DNA of 64,000 nt from Byssothecium circinans (GCA_010015675.1 ML976988.1:885079-949078), one strand, 5' to 3'. Positions 33,430 through 45,808 are shown, numbered from the stretch's first letter. Program-made: numbers and translations. The notes: a model not told the origin generated them from the sequence alone.

Positions 33430-34316
33430 GCTTCGTCGACTCAGTACCCTCGTTAGGGTTTGTCAAGGTTACCTCTTTAATCTTCGCCTGATTGTCTAAC
33501 CCTACCGCAACAACAATGAGGGTAAGAACAGCAGCCACTCCATGGAACACGCACAGCAATTTTTGCATTTCCGGAAGGGTAAGCACACTTGCTGCAGCTT
33601 TGTCAGGCTGGCCTCATTTACCTTCGACTTCACACCTCACACGGCATTTTCTACGATACCCATGTACATCAACCCTCATTCACTTTCCGGAACTACAAGG
33701 TATGGCTATTCCCTGGCTCGTCACCGGGAAGCCTCTTGTCTTAGCATGCAAACCGTGTCTCGTCAGCACGTACCAACATGCATGAGTTGATGGGGTCACG
33801 GCTTTGGGAAGGGTAGGGCAAAAGGTGATTTCCTTCTTGTCCGCAGTCATGTCTCTGGCACTTTCGGCAACTTTTTTTCAGCCCCTTTTTCGGCACATGT
33901 TCCTTTTCTTTCCTCCCGGTTGTTGGTAGGTATGTAAGTTATTAGTTGCACTGCATTGCAGTCTGGATATTTTTCAAGGTAGGATCAAAAAGGTAAGGGA
34001 GCTAGTTCCTCGCTTTTATTGGTCTTGCCCGTAACGATCGATGCCTCCTCTACTCTACCTAGGTAAAATCATAATTTTCTTTCTCTTTCGGTTGCAAAAT
34101 GCACGTTGCCAGGTAAACTTGAACTTGGATGAGATGCAGCTGCGCTTGTTTTAATGTATGACGGGCGGCGTGCTGTGTATGTGTATGTATTCTAAAGGGC
34201 TGGGGAGGACGGTAGTGCGTGTGCTGTGACTGTATGTATGTACTGTGTGCATTTAAGTTTCTAAAAGTGTTTTCTTTTCTGTACATGTATACCTAGTCCA
34301 AACTACCACTTAACAC
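33430..34316. other. Intergenic, convergent 3' spacer
   Basis: Three-prime flank of U1-70K. It is T-rich with several TATGTA-like motifs near 34160-34290 that could act as polyadenylation signals for either neighbour. No gene is seen. Confidence 0.4.
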
Positions 34317-34440
34317 CACGACTGAGACTTGTTGACTATAATCAAGTGCAGTGCATTCCCAATCAGTCAATACGTCCGCACCAAGACTGTAAGGCCGTAA
34401 AGTCCAAGACCAAGAAAAGCAGGGAGAAACAGAGAAAAGC
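34317..34440 (+). repeat. Decayed copy of the MRT4 leader and first codons
   Basis: Bases 34317-34374 align without gaps to 51452-51509, the leader and start codon of MRT4. I count 45 matches in 58, including the 15-mer aatcaagtgcagtgc and the 12-mer cacgactgagac at the same spacing. The MRT4 ATG is ACG here. Similarity seems to continue with gaps into the first codons (gtccaagaccaagaa against gtccaagacggacaagaa). It is a non-functional duplicate fragment in the 3' flank of the RS-rich gene. Confidence 0.65.
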
Positions 34441-34441
34441 C

Positions 34442-36811
34442 TCAAAGATGCCTATACCCGGAAAACGCCGGCATACCCCTAGAGTCATAATGCCTAGTCC
34501 TATTATCCCACTCATCCACCTCCCTCTCCCTTCCTCTCGCCAACGAGCCCCGCCTCACCGGCGCACCCGGTCGTCGTCTCTCATCCGGGTAAGGCAGCGC
34601 ACCGGACATTTCATGCATGTAGAAAGGATCATGCTCGCGCTCGTCGTTGTAGCGCTGCTGTGCGTACCGCGGGTCGGCGGTGGCGTAGGAGCTTGAGCGC
34701 TGGAACGGGTAGTGGGATGGCGTGAAGGGGTTATGGTTATGGGTGTGATTGTGGCTGTCGATTTGCGTAGTGTGGCGACGATGGGAAGGGAATGAGGGGC
34801 GCTTGATGTGGTCGTCGTAGGGGTCTCTGACGCGCTGGTGGTGGTGAGGGTGGTGGTGGGGGTAGTCGTTGTAGCGCAGTGTCTTTGAGGTGTGTCGGTC
34901 ACGCTCGAAGTCTGGGTAGGGAAGAGGCGGTGGTAGGGGAGCGCGGGTATGCATTCGTGAGTGTGGTTCCGAGAAGACGCTGTCGCCGGCTGAAGAGTAG
35001 ATGGAGGAGTTGTTTTCGATGAAGGAAGAACCTCCCGTGCTGCTGCCTCCGATGGAAGAGTTGCGGGACATGGGCTGGCCCGAGTACAACTTTTCTTGCT
35101 TTTTGTACGAGATGGGGAAGCCGGTGGGGGAAATGGAGTGGCTTGAGCGTCGGTGTTCGCGGTGCAGGTGGTCGCGAGCCAGCTGGTCCATACGCTCATG
35201 CTCGCGCTCTTTGTCGTTGTCGTTGTCGATGCGGATGTTGAAGATGTTTTGGTGTGGTAGAGCGCCAGCTAGGGTGGTGTCCTTTGGTGAAGAACTGTAC
35301 TTGCCGATCGGTGGGCGCTCGATATCTGTTCTTCCGCGTGCGTGGGATCTTTTCTCCTTGTAGACTTTTGTGACACGGTCACAGTGGTCACGGTGATCGC
35401 GGCCATGGCTTCGGTTCCTGTAGTGCTGATGTTGGCTGCGGCTACGGCTACGGCTGTGACTGCGACCGCGACTGCGACTGAGTGATCGTGCTTTGTTGGA
35501 CTTGCGGCCTCGGCTGCGTGAACGCTCTATCATACTATATGTTCCTCCTTCAACAGAGCGAGCACTGTACTGTGAGTCGCTACCTGAAAAGAAGTCGGAC
35601 TCGGAGTCGCTCTCAGATTGGCCATGGAAGCTGTTGCGGAGGCTCTTCGAACTGGACCTGCGCTTTTTCGGTCCAGGATTGTTGACGATTTGGATGGATG
35701 GACCTTGCTGTTGTCTCTCTGGCTTGGCCTTTGAGAAATTGGCAGCGCCTGATAATGCTCCTTGCATTGGTTGTTGCTGCTTTTGACCGTTACCTCCATG
35801 TTGCTGTTGACCATGCTGGTGTTGGCCAGTTTGCGGGTGCTTTAGTGCTCCAGGCCCCGAGAATGGCGGTGGTACAACTCTCGGTTGTTGTTGGGGGTTA
35901 TGTTGCTGTGGAACAATCTGAGGTTGTGCGTGCAGACCTGGAGGAGGACCTGGAGGGGGTGGCGGGGGTGGCGGAGGTGGCGGGTTGACTGTTAATGGTG
36001 GTCTCTGTTGCCCACCCATCGAAGGAGGAGGAGGATGGAATGGTGGGTCAGGGGCCATGTCAAAATCATCATCATCACCCATATCAATGATGCGACCATG
36101 CCCTTGAGACGGGTGTGGTCGGCCCAAGGGTCCAGGCAATGGTGGTGGATTTGCATGTCGATTGTGGTCCATGGGCGGTCCAGTGTGGTGGTGGTTTGGT
36201 AACCAGAGCCCATTAAGCCTCGAGTCGGCACCATGTGCCATGTGGTTGGGCCTCATGCCCGGAGGATCGGTCAGGTCGAACTGGCCTCGGGGAAGATCGG
36301 TCATCGGACGAGGCTCAGTCTTGAGCACAACCTCGACACGCCGGAGCTTCTTCCTTGGCTTGCTAGGCCATTCTTTGATTGTATCTTTGAAGACATCAAT
36401 GCTGGCAATAGTCCATTGAATAGTTGGGTTGTACTCCCACAGCTTCTCGTTCTGCTCCTCGACAAGGTCGTTCACCGCTCTGCGCGCAGATACGGACTTG
36501 ATGGTGTTGAGCATGTCTTTGATACTATTCTTCTGTCTTCTGAACTTTGCGATTTCATCTTGAAGATCCTGCAGAGGAAGGTATTGTTGTAACGGGACGG
36601 CGTCTTCCCAGGTGTCAGCATTCAGTGGCTTGTGAATGGTCCACGCGGACATTGTTGGATCCAGAAGAGGCAATTCAGAAGAATAGGGGCCCTTAAATGG
36701 TTGTGGAGAATGTGCGCCTTGGTGACCTGTTGGTCCACTCATGTGCCGATGGGAGGGAACTGGTCCCGGGAAGGGACCATGCTGCTGGCCTTGGGCCAGT
36801 GTGTTCACCAT
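34442..36811 (-). CDS. RS-rich, low-complexity protein
   Basis: Single exon, 789 residues from the ATG at 36811. Residues about 45-170 look folded and helical: SAWTIHKPLNADTWEDAVPL, a coiled-coil-like stretch (DLQDEIAKFRRQKNSIKDML) and WTIASIDVFKDTIKEWPSKP. After that the chain is disordered. A Pro-rich tract (about residue 285), Gln/His tracts, an RS/SR dipeptide region (about residues 440-500) and His-rich and Tyr/Arg-rich tails follow. RS regions occur in splicing factors and nuclear-speckle proteins, so a nuclear RNA-related role is possible. No RRM is seen. I recognise the N-terminal domain only as a conserved fungal region of unknown role. Confidence 0.72.
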   Translation of the reverse strand: MVNTLAQGQQHGPFPGPVPSHRHMSGPTGHQGAHSPQPFKGPYSSELPLLDPTMSAWTIHKPLNADTWEDAVPLQQYLPLQDLQDEIAKFRRQKNSIKDMLNTIKSVSARRAVNDLVEEQNEKLWEYNPTIQWTIASIDVFKDTIKEWPSKPRKKLRRVEVVLKTEPRPMTDLPRGQFDLTDPPGMRPNHMAHGADSRLNGLWLPNHHHTGPPMDHNRHANPPPLPGPLGRPHPSQGHGRIIDMGDDDDFDMAPDPPFHPPPPSMGGQQRPPLTVNPPPPPPPPPPPGPPPGLHAQPQIVPQQHNPQQQPRVVPPPFSGPGALKHPQTGQHQHGQQQHGGNGQKQQQPMQGALSGAANFSKAKPERQQQGPSIQIVNNPGPKKRRSSSKSLRNSFHGQSESDSESDFFSGSDSQYSARSVEGGTYSMIERSRSRGRKSNKARSLSRSRGRSHSRSRSRSQHQHYRNRSHGRDHRDHCDRVTKVYKEKRSHARGRTDIERPPIGKYSSSPKDTTLAGALPHQNIFNIRIDNDNDKEREHERMDQLARDHLHREHRRSSHSISPTGFPISYKKQEKLYSGQPMSRNSSIGGSSTGGSSFIENNSSIYSSAGDSVFSEPHSRMHTRAPLPPPLPYPDFERDRHTSKTLRYNDYPHHHPHHHQRVRDPYDDHIKRPSFPSHRRHTTQIDSHNHTHNHNPFTPSHYPFQRSSSYATADPRYAQQRYNDEREHDPFYMHEMSGALPYPDERRRPGAPVRRGSLARGREREVDEWDNRTRHYDSRGMPAFSGYRHL

Positions 36812-39800
36812 AGTGAAGCAATTGGATGTCAAGCGAGTCTTGAATTGTACTCAGTGAATGAGTGAAAAACGTATCTGGTTCAAAGGAGGGATACGATTGA
36901 CATGACAGCGGTAAGCCAGATGCGAAAGAGCAGAGACAGACCGGAGCTTTCAGCAGAGCTATATAGACATTTCAATTCTTGTGGTCGGTCTCACTGCATG
37001 CCATGACTTGCTGTTGGGGGATGCGAGGGCACTCCGCTCTGAAACTACGGTACTGCTACGACTTGAGGAGCAACACTTCCCGCATGCATGCAGAGGCCAT
37101 TGTTAGTCCCGAGAGGATGTGCGATAGGCTAAGAGCGCCATTGGTCCCCCAGGAAGGGCTCGCAAGCAAGCCCCGTGTATGCGTTGGTCGTGGATTCACC
37201 GGCCGCAGCCCCCCAGAAAGAAGGCAAACGGGTCATAGTCAGGGCAATGCACGGCACAACTGTGCAACAGATACACATCAGCTCTCCGGAGCTCACCGGA
37301 CGATTCACGCCCCGCGAGCTGACGACGTCCGGCAGACAGGCTTTCAATGATAGCCTTGTCCTTCTTGCAGCCTGCTGGCGGTTGCTACCACACAGAGGCG
37401 TCTATCGTGCAAGGCGGGGCATCCATGGTTCGGTATGCATGTGGAAAAACACGATTAGCGGGGTGGTGATGGAGATTCGGTGGGCATGAATGGTCGAGGA
37501 GAGGTTGCACGCCTGCATTCCGCAAACTGGTGTTCACCCTACGACCTACGCTAGCGCGCTCGGACCATGCTATCTTCATGCTTCGCTCTTTCGTCATGCC
37601 ATCAGTCCATCCCACCTCGAACATGAGGACAAGCAGCCGAAGAACAACGAGCCAGCGCAAGATGGTGGAATCTTGCGCCTGTTGTCCTGAAAGTCCTGCA
37701 AACATGGGGCGCGCCGTGCCACTCGTCCCACAGTCCCGCTATCGTCCTGGCCAGCTCATCGTCCTTCAGAGCAGCATTTGTCAACAGAGTCACGGCACCC
37801 ACGCGCCCTCATGACTCTAACTACATGCGGCTGATTGGCAGCAAGCCACCTTGTTCTCAGCTTTGCTCCACTGGTTGTCCGTCTCTTCGTCATGCAAGTA
37901 TCCGATATCCGAAACGGCGACTACGTCTGCACCAACTCGCCGTTGTGTCCAATATCAGGCCTCCATCACCGCCAATGACCATCCCATCGGTTGATGAGGA
38001 CATGATCACACATTTCATGATACACCGGACGTCTTCTTACCCACCCATTGAATCGTGCATTGCAGCCTCAGCCTCATAGACCAAAGCAGGCCCTCATTCG
38101 ACAACGGCTATAGGTTCGGATGAAAGGCTGCCTGTCATAGGCTCGATAGCTTTCGACTTCTATAACTGGAAAACTTTGCCGGCATGCGTCCTCGCGGTTA
38201 ATATCATACACGGGCCGACGTCCACCGGACAGGGCAAGCCGCCCTCTCCACCATTCATGAGAAGCAACCGGCGTCAATTCGACTCACAAGTTTCCCACCC
38301 GCAATAGGCAGCCGCCTCCGACACCTGGCTGCGGATGTGGACGGCGCTTCGAGACAGCTGACGCTCATTACAGGGAGTTCGACTGTAGCTGCGTCCGCGG
38401 GTCATGGATCATCGTACGTCTGTAGGCAGGATTACAGTCACCATCGCTCGATATTTTCCTGCAGCATCGGAGCAATATTGTCGGCTTATATGAAAAGATG
38501 TTGAACATCCGCGATCAGGACATGGTACAATGCGCTCCAGCCATGAAGATCGTCAGATCTTAGCCATCATTCGTATGTGCAAATGAAAGCAACAGCGTAA
38601 GAAGGACACTATGCATTCCCTACAGCTCTGAGCTTGCACTATTCCGGCGATGCTACCTTGGAGCTCCAGGGATGATCCTACAACATGTCAAGCTTGTGGC
38701 AACATTACTTACAAGTGAAATAGAAAGGCATAACGTTATCTCGACTACATGAATGTCGACATTGGGGCCTATCATCTTGGGCCAATACTTTCTCTAAACC
38801 TAATTAGTGCTAAGATTTGAGTTCGAGGTCTTTCAGACAGCTGCCACCAGTGATATCAGAGACCACCACTACTTGAGCCTCATTACGTCCAACATTACAG
38901 CCACGCTAAAAACCGTCTCCAAACATACGGTCTTCGACTGTCACACAGCCGTCACCCACAATCTCAGCCGTGTGAAACCCTCGCACTGTTGCCGAAGCGC
39001 CAGCGCGAATACCCGTCTTTGTGTTATTCTATCTCGATCTTTGTCATACCGAGCCGTGCTCTGACTGTCTAAATCTTGCATACGAGATGCTTATACCCCA
39101 CTCCCTATTCCTCCTGTCACAAGCGATTGCCTGCTTACGCCTTCACCGGATGGTTGCGATGATCACAGCCACATCCGGTGCTGTTGTATAATGAGCTGCG
39201 GCACACTGAGATGTTACTCAGTTGTTGCCGTGGATTAGGTGTTGTTATCGGCAGCTCTGGACTTTGAGAGTGCGGATTCTGCTCTCAGCCCCGACCTCTG
39301 TTCGCAGGCCATGGCGGGCGCCTACGTCGACGGTGTGAACGGAATTCCTGCTTTTCGCCGTTACTCGATCCTGCCATGTTGTGCCACGCTCAAAACAGTA
39401 GCATTGTGCGAGAATGCGAGAGAGGGAGAGAGAGCTGTGCGAGCTTGTCGCTGCTTTGACACTTTTGATGATGATGCCATCAATCCACGGCCGGACGACC
39501 AATGATGCTCCGATCGCAGAACCAGGACAACACTCTGAAATCTGCTCCGGCGTTACCTTGAAAAGTATTGCTAGGGTCCTTACAAGCGCACATACACTTA
39601 AAAAGTCAAGGAAGACCTGAGCAAAAAGACAATCCCGAACTTCCAAACATGTCCTCGCTTCCAACTCGTTCAAAAGTCGGGTAGCATCTCAGGGTGCACA
39701 TGTATCCCACGAGCATCACTCAGCCACATGTCCGTCCTACCCTTCCTACCTTGCGACAACAAGACACAGCAAATACTCCACAGGTCAACATTCCCATTGC

Positions 39801-41263
39801 AAGCAACACCATCGATCCCTAAACGCTCACAAGATAACCTAACCATCATCACACGACAAATCTCCTACCGCAGACGCGATAACACTTCGCCACCTCGTTT
39901 ACCTCAACATACCTCTCCTAATCGAACCATTAGGTTTAAACTAACCAAATACACAGCCTGACTCCCTGTTACAAACGCCGTTCCCATTCACGTTTCCTAA
40001 CATGCATGCAGAATCACTGGTCCATGATGAGAGCGGGAGAGATCGAGACGGGTACCCGCATAAAGGCTCTAGGCCTTCAGCTCACACAAACCGTATAGCT
40101 GTGTTTTGTTTCTCTACACTCCACCCAGGAGATGCGAACGTCAAGTCTGCCTCGCAGTATCGCTGGGTAACGCAAACCCTCCATCCGTCAGTCGTTTCGT
40201 GGCGGAGTCTAGCTCAATGACAGGTGCGACTACGACGTCTTTACACTGCTCTTACATACGCTTGAGGAAGCGAGCTGGCTGTCGTTCAGGCGGCGGAGCT
40301 GTTGTACCAGTGTGGCTGTATCTAGACAGCGTGTACTACGTTATACGAAGCTTCGACAGAGAAGCGACCATTAACATTTACACATGTTCATAGGAGCTGT
40401 ATGATGAATAACATGCTCTTCCGCTCCATGCACTTACTCGCCCCATGGGCTATCAGTCTGTGACTTAACCCATAGGGCGAGCAGACAGTTACTTCACAGA
40501 CACTCACACATAATATAATACACGTTCACCATCTTTCATTTCCATTGCGCTTTCTACCCTGCATCCCAACCCATCCCATCCATCCATATACACAAATCCT
40601 CGCAGCCATCATCCCTGCATTAGATATTACCACTCGCTGTATCAAACGAAGATGAAGAAGAGGTAAAAAAAGGGATCTTGCCCTTCAGCCAAAGTCAAAG
40701 TCGAAGTCAAATCTAGCCTAAAAGCCGTCTTAGCCATGCCAAAAGCAAATACGACGAAGAAGAAGAGGAAAAAACCGGTGGTGAGTACAGCGAGGGTATG
40801 AAAGGTTGATGATGATCTTAATCGTACAAAATAAAGAAAATGAAAAATAAAAAAGGATCCAGAAACACCTCGAAAATGCTATCAAAGAAGATACGGATAG
40901 AGAAGGCTATGCGAGGCAATGGGGCGAGGTTCTAGAAGCCTTGGATGCGGGACTGAAAAGTTCCAAAGTCTCGGTAAACAAAGTAGGCAACCGGGCTCGG
41001 GGCAAAAAGGGCGACCTTCGTATTTCCCTAGTCCCTCTTGTCTCACCGAAGACATGAGGCAGCGACTCAGAAGCTCTTCTACCCACACCTTTGCCCTACT
41101 CTGGTCCCCGGGCCACGACTCTCGCGTCAGGTCCGGGAAAAAAATGGCGCGGAGACTTATTTGAACGCGAGGGCTTGCCTCACTTTTTGATTTCCTGTTG
41201 CCCGCTTGCCTCAGCGCCCTGTCACGTGCGATGGCTCAGCCGCGTCGCGCCAAGTTGACTGCG
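36812..41263. other. Gene-poor region of 4.4 kb
   Basis: The longest interval without a supported gene. The left part is the promoter and leader of the RS-rich gene, the right end is the 3' flank of LCB2. Open frames of 60-142 codons occur on both strands but are motif-free, and neighbouring frames overlap in ways typical of chance. A centre of about 2.5 kb (37.5-40 kb) has mixed composition with no repeats I could identify. It may hold non-coding transcripts or decayed sequence. Confidence 0.45.
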
Positions 41264-43249
41264 CTATTGCAGCGGGAACTGAACATCCTCGACACCCCTC
41301 TTGATGACATCCTCGAGCTTCCACCTGGGAGGTGTAACGATAGCGTCCTTTTCATGGGAGGGAATAAGTTCCGGATCCGCGCCACCAGCAACACCGCTGC
41401 TGAACTTGAGTTGGAGTAGGTCGCCGATTTCGTCACAGGCTGCGAGCATGCGGTCGAGATCGTCTTTGTTGTGGGCTGCTGATAAACAGAAACGTGCTCG
41501 TGACGAGACGAGAGGTGTAGCGGGGTATCCGACCACGACGACAGAGATCTTACGTTTCAGCATCTCGTGTGAGAAGGCGGGCATCTTAGCGGGGTTGTAA
41601 AGCATGACGGGGATGATAGGCGAATCGTCGTGGCCGTAGACAATGAAGCCTAGACGCTTGAGACCGAGTCGGAGATATCTTGAGTTGAAGATCAAACGTT
41701 GTAGACGTTCTTCACCTTGACCAGGGATGAGTTCGCCGCTGATGATGCGAAGTGCTGATGCGATCTGGACAAGGACTGGAGGAGTCGGGGTCTCTGCAAA
41801 TAGCATAGCGGCGTTTTGCGTTTTCATCGCTCGGATAATGTGCTCATCAGCCGCGAGATATCCGCCGTTGGCGCCAAATGACTTGGTGAGAGTGCCCATC
41901 AAAATGTCGATTTCAGAGGGGTCAATGTCGAAAAAGTCGCACACACCACGTCCACGAGGGCCAACGGCACCAATTGAGTGGGCCTCGTCGATGAAGAGGT
42001 TGAACTTGTACTTCTGTTTGAGCTCGACAAGTGCTGGCAGATTGCACATGGTGCCTTCCATGGAGTAGAGACCCTCGACTGCGACCACGATCTTCTTCCA
42101 GGGACGATGGGTACGGGGCTGACCCTGGGAGATGGCTTCACGGAGTGTCTTCTCAAGTTCTCGCATATCGTTGTGTTTGAACGTCCTTATCATACAGCCA
42201 CAAAGACGAGATCCAAATCGGATGGAGGAATGGTTCAGCTCATCAGAGAGCAGCAGGCATCCCTTTCCAAGGATGGTTGAGAAGACGGTGGCGTTCGTCA
42301 CAAAACCCATAGAAAAGACCATTGCAGCGGGTTTCTCAACGAACCTAGCGATCAGATCCTCCACCTCAAGGGTCAATTCAGATGTTCCAGCGTCCGCGCG
42401 TGGACTAGCCATGGAAATTCCGTACTTGCGGATTGCTTGTTCCGCGGCATCGGCGCAAGGACCTTCTGATTGAGCAAATCCGAGGTAGTTGTAGGAGCTC
42501 ATGTTGAGTGTCTCAGTGGTAGTGCCGGTGAGATTGAAGGTGTAGTTTCCATCATTGGAAGTGCGGTCCAAGAGCGTGATGTACCGTCCAGGCACACCAA
42601 TGATGGGCCTTGAGAAGCAGTCGTTGAGCCTCATTTTCAATCTCCGAGTGTAGAAATTGTCGAAATCGCTGTTCAAGGGAGCATATCCATCCCTCTCCGC
42701 CAGATGGCTGTAGTGCGCCTTGCGGAAGCGCTTGCCGAAGAAATCTCGCACATGTCCAAATACGATTAGGATTAGGTAACTGATGTAGGTGGTGATAAGG
42801 AAGTAATACGGCGGCTCGTCCTCGATCGGGTCTCCAAACTCACCCTCGAACTTGCTAACATAGCGGTGGCTCTGCGAGTTCAGAGGACCAAATTGGGCAT
42901 GCATCTTCGCGATTCGGCGCTCCTCGTCCATGTCCGGAGGTTGGAACAGGGTCTTTGGTTCGGTAGGCATCTTCTCGTTGGTTGCGCTCACGAGATTGAT
43001 TGTGGGGAGAGGGCTGGGTGACGGTGACGGGGAGTCGAAGAGCACCTGCTGCTGAGCCACGAAAGCTTCCCGCAGAGCAGCAGCTTCACTCCGTGTTCGG
43101 GGCGAGTTGCCGCCGAACAGTGATGTGAACTTGTTTCCCTTTGTGAAAGAGGTGCGCCGCGGCTGCTCCTTCTTCTCGTTGAGGGCGTCGAGTGAGGGAG
43201 TGGAGGTGGGGGAGTTGGTCGCGAACGGGTTGATGCTGCGGGTCGGCAT
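41264..43249 (-). CDS. LCB2: Serine palmitoyltransferase subunit 2
   Basis: Single exon, 661 residues from the ATG at 43249. An N-terminal low-complexity region precedes a membrane helix (YYFLITTYISYLILIVFGHV, near residue 148). The alpha-oxoamine synthase domain follows, with YNYLGFAQ, a DELNHSSIRFG block, EGLYSMEGTMCNLP and the PLP-lysine motif TLTKSFGANGGY. The GYPATPLVSSRARFCLSAAH block near the end closes the active site. Lcb2 is the catalytic partner of Lcb1 in the ER. It condenses serine with palmitoyl-CoA to 3-ketodihydrosphingosine, the first step of sphingolipid synthesis. All key residues are present. Confidence 0.96.
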   Translation of the reverse strand: MPTRSINPFATNSPTSTPSLDALNEKKEQPRRTSFTKGNKFTSLFGGNSPRTRSEAAALREAFVAQQQVLFDSPSPSPSPLPTINLVSATNEKMPTEPKTLFQPPDMDEERRIAKMHAQFGPLNSQSHRYVSKFEGEFGDPIEDEPPYYFLITTYISYLILIVFGHVRDFFGKRFRKAHYSHLAERDGYAPLNSDFDNFYTRRLKMRLNDCFSRPIIGVPGRYITLLDRTSNDGNYTFNLTGTTTETLNMSSYNYLGFAQSEGPCADAAEQAIRKYGISMASPRADAGTSELTLEVEDLIARFVEKPAAMVFSMGFVTNATVFSTILGKGCLLLSDELNHSSIRFGSRLCGCMIRTFKHNDMRELEKTLREAISQGQPRTHRPWKKIVVAVEGLYSMEGTMCNLPALVELKQKYKFNLFIDEAHSIGAVGPRGRGVCDFFDIDPSEIDILMGTLTKSFGANGGYLAADEHIIRAMKTQNAAMLFAETPTPPVLVQIASALRIISGELIPGQGEERLQRLIFNSRYLRLGLKRLGFIVYGHDDSPIIPVMLYNPAKMPAFSHEMLKRKISVVVVGYPATPLVSSRARFCLSAAHNKDDLDRMLAACDEIGDLLQLKFSSGVAGGADPELIPSHEKDAIVTPPRWKLEDVIKRGVEDVQFPLQ

Positions 43250-45808
43250 TGCAGGCAAGATGCGAGGGCTTTCCGGTGGAGATGGAGTGAATCGAACGGG
43301 GATTCAGTTTTTCTTGAGGGTCTTTAGGTTTGGTGCTCAAGAAGCAGGCGGTGAGGATCGGAAAGCGGGTCGCTGCAATGGACGGATGGCTGAACTTAGG
43401 CAGTTAGCATTGGATTTGAGAATTGAAGCCCGCCGTCGAATGCAATGCGGAGAAGGTGCGGAGAAATGCTGAAGCTGTGAGGGAATGTGGTGCGTGTCGT
43501 GGACTACGGGTGGGTGCAGTTTGGTGGTGCGTCGGTTCGGTAGCCGGGGACTGCCGGATAGGAAGCTGCGGAGGAAGAGGAGAGGCAGAGGGCTTGCAGC
43601 TGGGGATTGACCTACCTACTCCTACTTATGTGACAGGCTGCTTGAATGCAACGTGCTCAGGCGTGCAGGCAGGCGTGCGCGTTGTCGTCGCAATTGAGGC
43701 GTAGGCGTGTTGCTCGTTGTCCGTGGCGCAGAGAGAGGGCTGCGAACGTTGCCAAGCGCCAGCGGTAACCTTGACGTCGAGATGCTGGGTGCAGATGCAG
43801 GTGCAGGTGCAGTTGCAGTTGTCGCGAAGAATAGAAGAGCAGCAGCAACAGAAGCTCTCGTCGGGTAGGGGGCAGCTCTCTTTTTACCTGAGAGCCAAAA
43901 TTGCGATGGTTGGGCTGGGTAACCTAAATAAAATTGCACAAAGTCCAAAATGGTCGAGTCGCCACTTCCACTTCACTAGCAATCCCGACCGAGCGCCAGG
44001 GGCTAGCCGTTCCTGCAGTTTGCAGGCGCATTCGCTCGGCCACTCGCCGATCGTTGCTCCGATGCCCCGACCCCCCGACGAGAGCTTCACTGCCCAGTGC
44101 CCACATGTGCAGGGACGAATTGCCCATCTCGCCCTTGATCAGTCTTCACTCTGCCCTTCAAGGCTTCAACGGCCTCTGCGTGTTTCTCCTCGCACCGAAC
44201 CCACATCTGACACCTTGGCATAAGCTCCATTCATAACTCCAAACCGCATGTTCCCCTGATTCCCGACATCGATGATCGAACCCAACTATGGTCACACGAT
44301 ATGATTTACTAGCCGTTTCGAATTCGTCCGGACTGCGCATTCTCGTCCATCTGATATCGAGCCGCTGGTTTTCTGAATCCTGCGTACCTTCGTATGGTGT
44401 ACGGACCAAAATCTCATAGCCACAGCTGCAAGAACTCCAGAACCGCGTACCCCTCTGCGAGTGTAGCACATATTCGAGTTCCGACTCCATCACATCTAAC
44501 CCCCTTTCACTTCTTCCCCCTCTGTCCTAGTCAACTTTCATATTACTCATCTTCACACCCACCGTATTCACGCATCTCGATCCCAGACCCATCCTTAATC
44601 CGCACGCACACTAACAATCCACTAGCAACACGCTTGCACCATGGTCCATCCCTCACCTCTAGCTCCAACCTGAAATTATGCGCTGACATCAATAATAACA
44701 TCGATGACGCCCTCTCCTCAAGTCAGGTATCGGGGATATCCCATCTTCTTCCCAAGCCACGAGGTCCCCCGGATCAATAATGTTCAAACAACTGTCAAAT
44801 AATGTGGTACACCGGTGTACGCGCCCATTGAGCTACACGCATCGACACAGGACTATGAATAAGGCAGCTTCACATAAACGACGCTTCGTCAAACGTCTCT
44901 GGTTTGAACGCGAAATGGTGACCGCAAGAGTGCTTCAAGATCCGCTTTTCCTAACTGCAGTCAAGCGAAAAACAATCACGACACTGGCAAAGTAGCCACG
45001 AACCCCAACGAGCTATGATTATTTTAAGTGGTGATGAACTCTCTGTTTGAAGATGTAGGTAACCCGATAACCCAGTAAAAAAGACCTATGAAGCTTCCAG
45101 TCCGCCCAGCGGTCCTATCGTTGCATGATTGATTCAACTCCCCAAAATATTCTCCCCATCTGCTCCTACCCTTCTCGCCCCCGATAGAAACAAAGGAAAA
45201 CAAAAAGAAGATTTGATAAAAAGAAGAATAATCCGCACACATGAATGACAAGAGGAAAATATGTTTGCCAACACAAAGGAAAAGAAAATGTGACCTTGTA
45301 AAAAGGTCGACGGTAAACACGTAAAAAGCCCCACAAAAAGAAGCTTGCTCCGCACAATCCTCCCATCACCTTCGCGACAGTCGCCTGATGGTCCTCTTTC
45401 ACAAGGATCGAGGTGATACCGCAGCGTCGACCAGTCGGCCTCTGTGGATAGAAGAGGCCCCCGCCGATCCAAACCGTGCAACGCCGTAGAATCCCGCTCC
45501 TTTATGGTGGTCGTTCAATTTGCGTTACGCGGTGGGTTGGGTAATAGACGAATTAGCTACTAGAGTCGGGAACAAAAAGAACCGAAGAAATAATTGGGTG
45601 TTGAGGATGCAGTATGTCGAATGGGTATCAGCCCAGTATGTAATGAAAAGTCGTGTGACGTTTCGTATAGAGATAAGCGCACGTACGGTAAAATCTAAGA
45701 TCCTCCTTCGAGGTCCAGCTTGCGCACAGTGGCGTATCTCGTCCGGATCAACAACGGGTATATGGATAACGACGGAAGACAGAGGAAGGACAACAGAACC
45801 GAGAAGCC
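43250..45808. other. Intergenic, 2.6 kb, LCB2 promoter and homeobox 3' flank
   Basis: Bases near 43795-43820 carry a GCAGGT/GCAGTT short repeat upstream of LCB2. The middle contains long pyrimidine tracts (44490-44660). Frames here, such as 44394-44780, are Ser/Pro/His-rich and motif-free and follow the pyrimidine tracts. No supported gene. Confidence 0.4.

Noticed and set aside
33492..33785. Frames just after the U1-70K stop codon
   Set aside because: They lie in the expected 3' untranslated region and show no coding features.
37175..37489. Plus-strand frames starting near 37175
   Set aside because: Motif-free translations in a region where all frames are similarly open.
39245..39673. Minus-strand frame of 142 codons in the gene-poor interval
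   Set aside because: No family resemblance, no splice partners, and an overlapping plus-strand frame is of similar quality.
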